Source: Egibacteraceae bacterium
GTDB lineage: Bacteria; Actinomycetota; Nitriliruptoria; Euzebyales; Egibacteraceae
Assembly (NCBI GenBank): GCA_030446775.1
Contig: JAUJMQ010000021.1
Coordinates: 1-36,409 of the forward strand
Direction of reading: 5' to 3'
DNA: 36,409 bases
Part shown: positions 25,510 to 32,846 of the stretch, piece by piece
Position numbering within the stretch: the stretch's first letter is position 1
Layout: each line of letters begins with the position of its first letter
The notes under the pieces: model-generated
The model's database searches: none
What the model saw: only the letters and a program-made list of their open reading frames with translations
Told to the model about the DNA's origin: nothing
Position numbers and translations under genes: made by a program

Positions 25510-25686
25510 TCAGGCCCGGTTGTCCTCCTCGGCTTCCCGCTCCTCGTAGCTGTCGCCGGTCTCGGAGTCAGCGGCCGCCGCGGCGGTCGTCGTGGGCGCG
25601 CTGGGCAGGGGGCCCTTCTCGGCGGCCTCCTCCAGGTCAGGGGTGCTGTTGTCCTCGTCGGGGGTGTTGGACTGGGGGTCCGACAT
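25510..25686 (-). CDS. Small acidic disordered protein, 58 residues
   Basis: ATG at 25686 has a strong AAGGAG site 8 bases upstream. The product starts MSDPQSNTPDEDNSTPDLEE and is acidic with Pro, Ser, Thr and Ala and a final EEREAEEDNRA; no hydrophobic core or cysteine motif is present. It is probably intrinsically disordered. I do not recognise it. The clear ribosome binding site and biased composition support translation. It converges with the GNAT gene across 30 bases. Confidence 0.6.
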   Translation of the reverse strand: MSDPQSNTPDEDNSTPDLEEAAEKGPLPSAPTTTAAAAADSETGDSYEEREAEEDNRA

Positions 25687-25758
25687 CGTGGGGCTCCTTG
25701 GTCGAACGGCAGGCCGCGCTTGTTCCCGTGCGTGCCCCGGCCCAACCGCCGCACCGGG

Positions 25759-26565
25759 TCAGCACAGGTCGAGCACCGCGCCCCATCCTCCGGTCGCGGC
25801 GGGCTCGATGACGTGGTCGGCGAGCGCGAGCGCCGCCTCGCAGCCGTCGCGGACCACGACGGCGACGGCTGCCCCTGTGAGCAGCTCCACGTCGTTCTCG
25901 CCGTCGCCGAGCGCCAGCACGCGGCCGGCGTCCAGGCCCTGCTCGTCGCAGAACGCCAGCACGCCCTCCCACTTGCTGATCCCGGGCGGGCGGACCATGA
26001 GCGTCGCGCCGCCGAAGAACGGGTCGCGCGCGACGGCCGCCTCCGCCACCTCGCCGACGGTCGCCGCGACCTCCCACAGCGACGCCGAGTCGCGGCCGAC
26101 GATCCCGAAGGCCAGGACCCGCTCCGATTGCGCCACCTCCCGAACGTCCCCGAACGCCAGCCAGCGCCCGACGAAGTCGAGGTGGCGTGGGGAGCTGGAG
26201 GGCTGCGGGCCTACGACGACGTCGGCGTCGGGACGGCTGACGTAGGCGCACGGCGACAGCCCCGCGGACTCGAAGGCGTCCAGGACGCGCACCGCGTCGG
26301 CCGGCGCGAAGCCGGCCTCGTGGAACACCCGCCCGGTGGCGAGGTCCTTGCCGATCGCCCCGTCGAGCAGGACCGCGGGCGGCGTGAGGCCCTCCCTGGC
26401 AAGCCCGGCCGCCGCGCTGCGGGGCCGGCGGCCGGTGGCGACCAGGAGAGGGACGCTGCGGGTCTCCAGCTCGCGCAGGGCCGCCAGCGAACGCTCGTGG
26501 ATCCGCTCGTCGGCGTCCCACAGGGTGCCGTCGAGGTCGGTGACGACGAGGTCGATGGCGCTCAC
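25759..26565 (-). CDS. Cof-type HAD-IIB phosphatase
   Basis: From GTG at 26565 (VSAIDLVVTDLDGTLWDADE) the 268-residue protein has HAD motif I DLDGT, motif II LLVATGRRP, the type IIB cap domain, a lysine in SKWEGVLAF and the motif IV block VLALGDGENDVELL. Cof-type enzymes dephosphorylate sugar phosphates, flavin or PLP-type compounds; the substrate here is unknown. Upstream in-frame codons are open to 26631 but lack family similarity. It lies downstream of the membrane protein gene and its hairpin. Confidence 0.9.
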   Translation of the reverse strand: MSAIDLVVTDLDGTLWDADERIHERSLAALRELETRSVPLLVATGRRPRSAAAGLAREGLTPPAVLLDGAIGKDLATGRVFHEAGFAPADAVRVLDAFESAGLSPCAYVSRPDADVVVGPQPSSSPRHLDFVGRWLAFGDVREVAQSERVLAFGIVGRDSASLWEVAATVGEVAEAAVARDPFFGGATLMVRPPGISKWEGVLAFCDEQGLDAGRVLALGDGENDVELLTGAAVAVVVRDGCEAALALADHVIEPAATGGWGAVLDLC

Positions 26566-26663
26566 CGGCCCCACCCTAGCGAGGCCCCCGGGTGCGGGTC
26601 CGGCGACCGTCCGACACCCAGCGCCAACCAACGCCGAGCAGACCGTCGCCGACGAGCCTGCAA

Positions 26664-26697
26664 GCAGGGTTGGTCACACAGTGGTGACCAACCCTGC
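26664..26697 (-). terminator. Strong hairpin, probable terminator
   Basis: GCAGGGTTGGTCAC and GTGACCAACCCTGC form a perfect 14-bp stem around a 6-base loop. It lies 24 bases beyond the stop of the minus-strand membrane protein gene (26721). There is no T-tract on either strand, which is common for GC-rich actinobacterial terminators. Confidence 0.65.
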
Positions 26698-26720
26698 TGC
26701 GGCAGGCGCAACCGGGACGG

Positions 26721-27806
26721 TCAGCCGACGACCGCGGGCTCGGTGACCGGCGGCGCCTGCGCCGCGAGGCGCCGGTTCCCGGCGAAAGCGACCGCCCACA
26801 CGGGCAGCGCCTGCGCCAGCGACAGGGCGACGGCCGCGCGCGTGACGGCGTCGGGCAGCACGCTGGCGGTCTGAGAGGCCGTCAGCACCGAGAAGTACAG
26901 CAGTCCCTGGCCGGTGAGCAGCGCTCCCGCGCCGACACCGAGCGCGGTGAACGCGCCGTCGCGACCCTGCCAGCCGCGCAGCGCCCCGAACAGCGCGATG
27001 CCGACGAACAGCGCGGTCTGGGCTGCGGCGAGCGCCTTCGTCGCGGCGGGTTGCGGCACGGCGAGGACGTCGTCGACGAGGTGGGTCAGGTTGACCAGCG
27101 CCACCGCACCGAGCACCACCGCCGCCGGCCGTGCGAGCGCCGGCACCCATCCGGCTCCGGTGTCGCTGCGGCGCGCCAGCCCCAGCGCCGCGGGAGCGGT
27201 GAGGATCAGTGCCCCGGCGATCCACGGCCACGGGGTCGGGCCGGGCACCCAGCGGAGCTCGCCGCTGACCTGCGTGGCCCGGTCGCCGAGGGTGAACGGC
27301 ACCGTCCACGACTGCACGAGCGTCTCGGTCCCAGGGTCTGTCACCGCGGGCGGCACGCCGATTCCCATGAAGTGGATCCGATGGTCGTGCCAGGCGTAGC
27401 TCGGCGACTGGGCGACCTTCTCCCAACGGGGGGGCTCGTTGGCACCGACGCCGGACGGCAGCGGACCAACCTCGGCGTGCCGGTCGGCGTTGAGGTAGGT
27501 CGCGGCTGACGCCTGGTTGGCGAACACCCCGTCGGGCCCGATCCGCAGGTAGGGCTCACCGTCGTACCCCTCCACGACGAGCTCGGCGTCGGTCGTGTTG
27601 GTCACCGCCAGGTACTCGTCGGCGCCGTGGACCTGCCAGGTCACCCCTTGCAGCTCCGGGGCCGCGGTGATCTCGCTGCGGAAGTTCGTCGCCTGCGAGC
27701 CGCGGCCGTGCGCGGCGGCGGGGCCGGCGCCAAGCAGCAGCAGGCACACCGCCGCGACGGAAACCGCCACGGCTCGGCCGGTGACGGCGCGCACCCGTTC
27801 CACCAC
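26721..27806 (-). CDS. Secreted-then-membrane protein, signal peptide plus about five TM segments
   Basis: The protein has 361 residues from GTG 27806 (a second GTG is adjacent). Residues 1-30 form a signal peptide (VSVAAVCLLLLGAGPAAAHG). Residues 31-185 form an extracytoplasmic domain with VTWQVHGADEYLAVTNTTDA, YLRIGPDGVFANQASAATYL and YAWHDHRIHFMG. The rest holds hydrophobic segments such as WIAGALILTAPAALGLARR. Similar domains occur in actinobacterial conserved membrane proteins; I do not know the function. The WHDHRIH cluster could bind a metal. It is divergent from the pRiA4b-like gene with 88 bases between. Confidence 0.8.
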   Translation of the reverse strand: MVERVRAVTGRAVAVSVAAVCLLLLGAGPAAAHGRGSQATNFRSEITAAPELQGVTWQVHGADEYLAVTNTTDAELVVEGYDGEPYLRIGPDGVFANQASAATYLNADRHAEVGPLPSGVGANEPPRWEKVAQSPSYAWHDHRIHFMGIGVPPAVTDPGTETLVQSWTVPFTLGDRATQVSGELRWVPGPTPWPWIAGALILTAPAALGLARRSDTGAGWVPALARPAAVVLGAVALVNLTHLVDDVLAVPQPAATKALAAAQTALFVGIALFGALRGWQGRDGAFTALGVGAGALLTGQGLLYFSVLTASQTASVLPDAVTRAAVALSLAQALPVWAVAFAGNRRLAAQAPPVTEPAVVG

Positions 27807-27894
27807 CGACAGGCTACGCCTCGCCCGGGACGCCAGCCGGACCCCGTCGGTTGTAGCGTGCCCGCTTCGCCGCACCAGCGGGAGGCAGCCCGTC

Positions 27895-28992
27895 GTGGCC
27901 GACTGGATGACGATCCGCGTGGACCTGCTCGGCCGGGCGGGAACGCCGCTGCGCCCGGCTCCCGGGCGGATCCTGCTGGCGTCGGCCGACCACGCCTTCG
28001 CCGAGCTGGCCGAAGCCGTCGACGTCGCGTTCGGCCGCTGGGACCTCACGCCGCTGCACGAGTTCGGCCTCGAGGGGCGGCGCCTGACGCCCGGTGGCGA
28101 GGCCGACGACCCGGACGTCGAGGACAGCGACGAGCTCACGCTCGGCGAGGCGGGGCTGCGGCCCGGCGTGCGCTTCCGCTACACGTTCGACCTCGGCGAG
28201 GGGTGGCTGCACGACTGCCTGGTGCAGGACACGGGGGTCGACGCGGTCGCCGTGTACGGCGAGGAGCCCGACATCCCGGTCCCGCTCTTCGGTTGGGGGA
28301 CGATCCCCGATCAGTACGGGCGCGAGTCGGAGGACGACGAGAACCCGGCGGCCGCCGGGAGCGCAGCGGCCGCCGCAGCCGCCGCGGAAGTCGGCGACCC
28401 GTTCGCCGGCGACCAGGGCGGGCCCGACACGTGGGCGCTCGTCGACGCGGCCCTCGACGGCCGCGACCGCAGCGTCCCGCTGCCCGAGCTGACCGCCGCC
28501 GCCGGCCGGCTGCGCTCCCATGCCGGCCTGGCGCTGGCGCCCTACGACCTGCTGTTCGCCGCGTCCGGGCTGGACGCCGGTGCGCTTCCCACCGACGACG
28601 TGGACCTGTGGTGCGCCCTGGCCGCGGGTGTCGTGCAGCCCGCGACGGCGGCACCGCTGGATCCCGAGGCGGAGGCCGCCTGGGCGGTGCTCGAGCCCGC
28701 CGACTGGGCGGGGGCGGTGATCGGTCTCGTGCTCGGCGACGTCGGTCAGAGCGCCGAGCCGGAGGCCGTCGTCCACCTGCTCACCACGGTCCCCGAGATC
28801 CCTGCGGCGAGGCTGACCGGGGAGGACCGCGCAGCGGTCACCGAGGCGCTGGGCACGGTCGTCCGGCTGTGGCAGGCCCTCGGGGCCGTCGACGACGACC
28901 GCCGACTCACCGCGCTCGGCCGCTGGGGGCTACCGGAGGCGCTGCGGACCGCCTGGAGCCCGGGACCGCAGGAGCAGGCGCGTCTGGGCTAG
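27895..28992 (+). CDS. pRiA4b ORF-3-like protein with C-terminal extension
   Basis: The N-terminal 150 residues match the plasmid pRiA4b ORF-3-like domain: ASADHAFAELAEAVDVAFGR, WDLTPLHEFGLEGR and the hallmark RFRYTFDLGEGWLHDCLVQD. An acidic alanine-rich linker follows (about residues 140-165), then a helical C-terminal domain of about 190 residues with no motif that I recognise. The molecular role of the family is not established. GTG at 27895 has GGGAGG about 11 bases upstream. Its TAG stop lies inside repeat copy B. Confidence 0.82.
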   Translation: MADWMTIRVDLLGRAGTPLRPAPGRILLASADHAFAELAEAVDVAFGRWDLTPLHEFGLEGRRLTPGGEADDPDVEDSDELTLGEAGLRPGVRFRYTFDLGEGWLHDCLVQDTGVDAVAVYGEEPDIPVPLFGWGTIPDQYGRESEDDENPAAAGSAAAAAAAAEVGDPFAGDQGGPDTWALVDAALDGRDRSVPLPELTAAAGRLRSHAGLALAPYDLLFAASGLDAGALPTDDVDLWCALAAGVVQPATAAPLDPEAEAAWAVLEPADWAGAVIGLVLGDVGQSAEPEAVVHLLTTVPEIPAARLTGEDRAAVTEALGTVVRLWQALGAVDDDRRLTALGRWGLPEALRTAWSPGPQEQARLG

Positions 28993-29053
28993 CACGCACC
29001 TCAGACGCCGGGCCGCTCGGGTCCGACGACTCCCTTCGCAAGACAGGCTCTAG
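28987..29053 (-). repeat. 67-bp dispersed repeat, copy B
   Basis: Read on the minus strand this starts CTAGAGCCTGT and ends GAGGTGCGTGCTAGCC, 56 of 67 bases identical to 13237-13303 without gaps. It spans the whole gap between two convergent genes and contains both of their TAG stop codons. As with copy A, the element begins at the stop of the gene transcribed in its own direction. Confidence 0.8.
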
Positions 29054-29370
29054 GCGCCGGGGAGGTCGGTGCCGAGCATCATCGTCGGCGTGACGCCGAA
29101 CTGTTCGGCCATGGCCATCGCGTCGCGCGCCGAGGCCGCGCCCGACTCGCTGCGCAGCGCCGCCGCCATTTCCTCGTCGGTGACGAAGTCCGCCTCGACG
29201 ATGAGATGGTAGGCCGGCTCCCCGCCGCGTGGGGTCGCCGAGAACCGTCGCGTGCGCACCGCAGTCACACCGGGCCACGAACGCACGATCGGCAGATGGG
29301 TGGAGCGCAGGTGCTCCTCGAAGCCCTCGGCGTCGGACGGCTTGTCGTACAACGCGACGAAGGTGGCCAT
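29050..29370 (-). CDS. EthD family protein
   Basis: A 106-residue ferredoxin-like alpha/beta protein: MATFVALYDKPSDAEGFEEH, LRSTHLPIVRSWPGVTAVRT, YHLIVEADFVTDEEMAAAL and a C-terminal FGVTPTMMLG. The YDKP.D...F..H....H.P pattern is the EthD signature. EthD members form dimers and often accompany redox or degradation enzymes; the substrate is unknown. It lies downstream of the Gfo/Idh oxidoreductase with 60 bases between, which may mean one operon. Confidence 0.88.
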   Translation of the reverse strand: MATFVALYDKPSDAEGFEEHLRSTHLPIVRSWPGVTAVRTRRFSATPRGGEPAYHLIVEADFVTDEEMAAALRSESGAASARDAMAMAEQFGVTPTMMLGTDLPGA

Positions 29371-29430
29371 GTGCGCTCCTGGATGCTCGACGGGGTGCGG
29401 CGGCGGATCGTAGCGGCGGCCCGGTCGCGG

Positions 29431-30371
29431 TCAGCCGGCGTCGCGGATCGCGTCGAGGACGGTCGCGGTGGCGACCGCGTCGGTGACCGGCAGGGGCGAC
29501 GGACGTCCTCGGTGGCCGCGGCGGCGAACGCCTCGACCATCTCCTGGTAGGGGTTGGCCCGCCACGCCCCCACGACCTGGGCGTCGCGGAGAATCTCGGC
29601 GTCGCGGTCCGGCCCGGCCGTGAACGGCTGGGGCACCCGCAACGTCGCCTCGGTGCCGACCACCTCCAGGGTCTGGTGCCGCGCCGTCTCGAACGACGCG
29701 TGCACCGACGCGGTCGCCCCCGACGGGACGCCCAGCAGCGCGGCCGTCGTCGCGTCGACGCCCGTCGGCCACACCCGCCGCAGCGTCCGCACGGTGTCGG
29801 GCTCGTCTGCCGCCAGCCAGCGCGACATCGACACGCCGTACACGCCGACGTCGAGCAGTGCGCCGCCGCCGGTGACGGCCGCCGCGCGGAAGTTGGCCCG
29901 ATCGGTCATCGGGAAGGCGAACGACGCCCAGACCGTCCGCAGCCGCCCGATGCCACCGTCGCCGACGATGTCGAGCAGCGCCCGGGTCCGCGGGTGGAAC
30001 CGGGCCATGACCGCCTCCATCAGCAGGCAGCCTGAGGCTGCGGACGCTGCGGCCATCCGACCCGCCGCGGCGGCGTCGGGTGCCAGGGGCTTCTCGCACA
30101 GGACGTGCTTGCCGGCCTCCAGCGCGGCCACCGCCCACGGTTCGTGGCCGTCGTTGGGCAGGGCGATGTAGACGGCGTCGACGTCGCGGGCGTCGAGCAC
30201 CTCGGCGTAGGAGCCGCGGGCCCGGCGCACCCCGTGGTTCGCGGCGAACGCCTGCGCGCGGGTCAGCGACCGCGAGCCGACCACCGCGAGGTCGTGGCCG
30301 GCGGCGCGCATCGCGGGCGCGAGCGCACCGCTCGCGATGCCGCCCGGCCCCAGGATCCCCCAGCGCATCAT
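29431..30371 (-). CDS. Gfo/Idh/MocA-family oxidoreductase, broken by one apparent frameshift
   Basis: NAD(P)-dependent dehydrogenases of this family act on sugars and inositols. The protein opens MMRWGILGPGGIASGALAPA (Rossmann motif), then VDAVYIALPNDGHEPWAVAA, HVLCEKPLAPDAAAAGRM with the EKP motif, GALLDVGVYGVSM and PYQEMVEAFAAAATEDV. Near 29500-29503 the frame shifts; the last 23 residues (PSPLPVTDAVATATVLDAIR plus DAG) are one base off. One extra C on the minus strand restores EDVPSPLPVTDA, the usual family ending. The substrate is unknown. Confidence 0.87.
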
Positions 30372-30524
30372 TGGCAGTCAGGCTAGCGGTGCCGCCGGCC
30401 GCCGCCGTCGCCGTCGGTTTCCGGCACGTCGACACGGGTACGGCCAGGCCACGTCCGCCCTCCCGGCAACCCTCGCGACGCGGGCGTCCGTACCGACCTC
30501 CTGCGGCAGCGATCGGAGAGGCCC

Positions 30525-30773
30525 GTGAGCGACGAACGCGATGTGACCGAGGAGCCGGCTCGCTCCGGCGGGCAGCCCGGGCCGGAGCGGACCACCGACG
30601 CCGCGACGCCCGGCGCCGGGATGGGCGCCCCCGGCGGCGCGGTCGCCGGGTTCCCCGGTCCGGGAGCCGGCGGCGGTGACCTCGGCGAGGCGGACCTGGG
30701 CGGCGACGCCGACCTCGGCTCGGAGCCCGACGCGCTGCGCCGCAAGACCGCCGGCGGCGAGGACTCCGCCTGA
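30525..30773 (+). CDS. Small Gly/Asp-rich hypothetical protein, 82 residues
   Basis: GTG at 30525 follows GGAGAGG with 3-8 base spacing. The product MSDERDVTEEPARSGGQPGP continues with a glycine-rich centre and an acidic tail DALRRKTAGGEDSA. It is low-complexity and probably disordered. The family is not recognised. Its beginning resembles the other small acidic proteins in this window (MSDPQ..., VSQER...). It precedes the sulfotransferase gene on the same strand by 80 bases. Confidence 0.5.
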   Translation: MSDERDVTEEPARSGGQPGPERTTDAATPGAGMGAPGGAVAGFPGPGAGGGDLGEADLGGDADLGSEPDALRRKTAGGEDSA

Positions 30774-30853
30774 CCGGACCGATCCGGGGCCGTCAGGCCC
30801 GCCGGCTGGTGTCGGCCGGGTCGACGGCGTCGAAGAGTCGTCGAGGAGGTGGC

Positions 30854-31693
30854 GTGCGCCTGCCTGATTTTCTGGTCATCGGCGCCGCCAAGTCGGGCAC
30901 GACGGCGCTGTACGACTACCTGCGCCAGCATCCCCGCGTCGCGATGAGCGAGCTGAAGGAGACGAACTTCTTCGCGCTCGAAGGCGGGCGACCGGCGTAT
31001 CGAGGGCCCGGTGACGACGAGACGATCAACCGCCTGTCGATCACCGACCTCGACGCCTACTGCGCCCTGTTCGAGGGCATCGCCGGCGAGCACGCCGCCG
31101 GCGAGGCCTCGCCGCTGTACCTGTACGACCCCCGCGTCCCCGACCGGATCCGCGGCTGCGTCCCCCACGTCAAGCTCGTGGCGGTGCTGCGCCATCCGGT
31201 TCATCGCGCCTACTCGGCGTTCCTGCACGCGCGCCGCGACGGGCGTGAGCCGCTCGGCGACTTCGGGGAGGCGCTCCGCGCCGAGCGGGCGCGCATCCGT
31301 GGGGGATGGGAGCACCTGTGGCACTACCGGGCCATGGGGTTCTACGGCCGGCAGCTCGAGCGCTACCTCGAGATCTTCCCCGCCGAGCGCATCCACGTCC
31401 TGCTCTACGACGACTTCGTCGCCGACCCCGTCGGTGCGCTGCAGGGGTGTTTCCGCTTCCTGGGCGTCGACGACTCGTTCGTGCCCGACACGAGTATGCG
31501 CCCCAACGTCTCCGTGGCCGACGGGGACATGCCTCCGACGCTGTGCCCGCAGCTGAAGGCCGACCTCACCCGCTCCTACGCCGCGGACATCGCCCGGCTC
31601 GAGGCGCTGCTCGACCGCGACCTGTCCGCGTGGAGGCGGCCGGGCCGCCGGCTGCCCGCCGGCGGCGAGGCCGTCACGGCGCGTCCGGTCTGA
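30854..31693 (+). CDS. Sulfotransferase family protein
   Basis: The 279-residue protein has the PAPS-binding motifs: VRLPDFLVIGAAKSGTTALY (5'-phosphosulfate loop) and AVLRHPVHRAYSAFLHARRD (3'-phosphate loop), plus LERYLEIFPAERIHVLLYDD and FRFLGVDDSFVPD, typical of bacterial Sulfotransfer_1/3 enzymes. It would move sulfate from PAPS to a carbohydrate or small molecule; the acceptor is unknown. GTG at 30854 has GAGGAGG upstream. Its 3' end overlaps the convergent deaminase gene by 20 bases. Confidence 0.9.
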   Translation: MRLPDFLVIGAAKSGTTALYDYLRQHPRVAMSELKETNFFALEGGRPAYRGPGDDETINRLSITDLDAYCALFEGIAGEHAAGEASPLYLYDPRVPDRIRGCVPHVKLVAVLRHPVHRAYSAFLHARRDGREPLGDFGEALRAERARIRGGWEHLWHYRAMGFYGRQLERYLEIFPAERIHVLLYDDFVADPVGALQGCFRFLGVDDSFVPDTSMRPNVSVADGDMPPTLCPQLKADLTRSYAADIARLEALLDRDLSAWRRPGRRLPAGGEAVTARPV

Positions 31694-32714
31694 GCCGGTC
31701 GCCCTCGTCGAGGATGCGCCGGCGGAGCGCCTGCTGCTCGGAGGGGTCCAGCCACGTCGCGTCGGCGGCGTCGGCGGCGACCGTCACCATGTCGTCCCAC
31801 GTGTAGCCGAACGCCTGCTGTGCCGAGCGGTACTCGTAGCCCAGGTCGAGGTCGGTCAGCGCCGGGTCGTCGGTGTTGAGGGTGGCCAGCAGCCCCGCCG
31901 CCCGCATGGCCGGGAACGGGTGCAGCTCGAGGCGCTCGACGCGGTTGGCGATGCGGATGTTGGAGTTCGGGCACACCGTCAGCGGCACGCGCTCGTCGGC
32001 CAGCCGCCGGGTCAGCTCGGGGTCGGCGAGGATCGACAGGCCGTGGTCGATGCGCTCGCAGCCGAGGACGTCGACACCGGCCGCGATGAACGACGGTGGG
32101 GTCTCCTCGCCCTGATGCGACGTGCGGCGCAGCCCCTGGCGCCCGGCGAGCTCGAACGCCTCGGCGAAGTCGGTCGGATCGACGCCCACCTCGGTGGAGT
32201 CCAGGCCGACACCGAGGACCCGCTCGGCGCCGGAGCAGTCGTCGCGGCGCAGCTCGACGAGCCGGCGGACCATCTCCAGCCCGGCGGCACCGCCGTAGGC
32301 GCGGTCGATGTCGGCGATGAGCGCCACCCGCGCGCCGGTCTCCCGCTCCCCGGCCTCGAGCCCCTCGGCGAGCCCCGCGACGATGTCGCGCAGGTCCTGG
32401 CCGGCGTCGAGGTGCCGGGCAGGCGTGAAGAACGTCTCGCGGTACACCAGCCCGTGCTCGGCGCCGTCGACGACGCTCTCGTAGGCCAGCCGCGCCCAGT
32501 CGCCCCGGTCGGCCAGCGTGGACTGCACCAGCCAGAACACCTCCAGGAACGTGTCGAGGTTAGAGTAGCGGTACAGCTCGGTGGGGTCCTCGGTGGGCAA
32601 CGCGACGCCGTTCGCCCGGGCGAGGTCGACCACCGTCGCGGGGCGCATCGTCCCCTCGACGTGGCAGTGCAGCTCCACCTTCGGAAGGCGCTCCAGCGCC
32701 GTGTCGAGGTCCAT
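31674..32714 (-). CDS. Adenosine/adenine deaminase family aminohydrolase
   Basis: The 346-residue metal-dependent hydrolase has the zinc ligands in order: ELHCHVEGTMRP (HxH), RRTSHQGEETPP (catalytic region, where HAGE is usual), CERIDHGLSI (HG with the aspartate common in adenine-deaminase-like members), TVCPNSNIRIANR and LNTDDPALT. It deaminates a 6-aminopurine nucleoside, base or related compound. The HQGE variant and RIDHG leave the exact substrate open, including adenine or aminofutalosine. It is divergent from a second aminohydrolase, which supports a purine salvage or degradation role. Confidence 0.88.
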   Translation of the reverse strand: MDLDTALERLPKVELHCHVEGTMRPATVVDLARANGVALPTEDPTELYRYSNLDTFLEVFWLVQSTLADRGDWARLAYESVVDGAEHGLVYRETFFTPARHLDAGQDLRDIVAGLAEGLEAGERETGARVALIADIDRAYGGAAGLEMVRRLVELRRDDCSGAERVLGVGLDSTEVGVDPTDFAEAFELAGRQGLRRTSHQGEETPPSFIAAGVDVLGCERIDHGLSILADPELTRRLADERVPLTVCPNSNIRIANRVERLELHPFPAMRAAGLLATLNTDDPALTDLDLGYEYRSAQQAFGYTWDDMVTVAADAADATWLDPSEQQALRRRILDEGDRLRPDAP

Positions 32715-32846
32715 GTACGCCTCTCTCCCGCGGGCGACGCGCGAGGCATCGCCTGCACGCCGCCGTCATTGACAAGCCGTTGATCGCCCGGATACTCCGC
32801 GCATGGTGCACCGGCGGGGCGGCGCGGCGAAACCCCCGGCGGCGGC

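Noticed and set aside
26664-26697. Operator for a divergent promoter
   Set aside because: Both neighbouring genes are on the minus strand and the hairpin lies just past a stop codon, so a terminator is the simpler reading.
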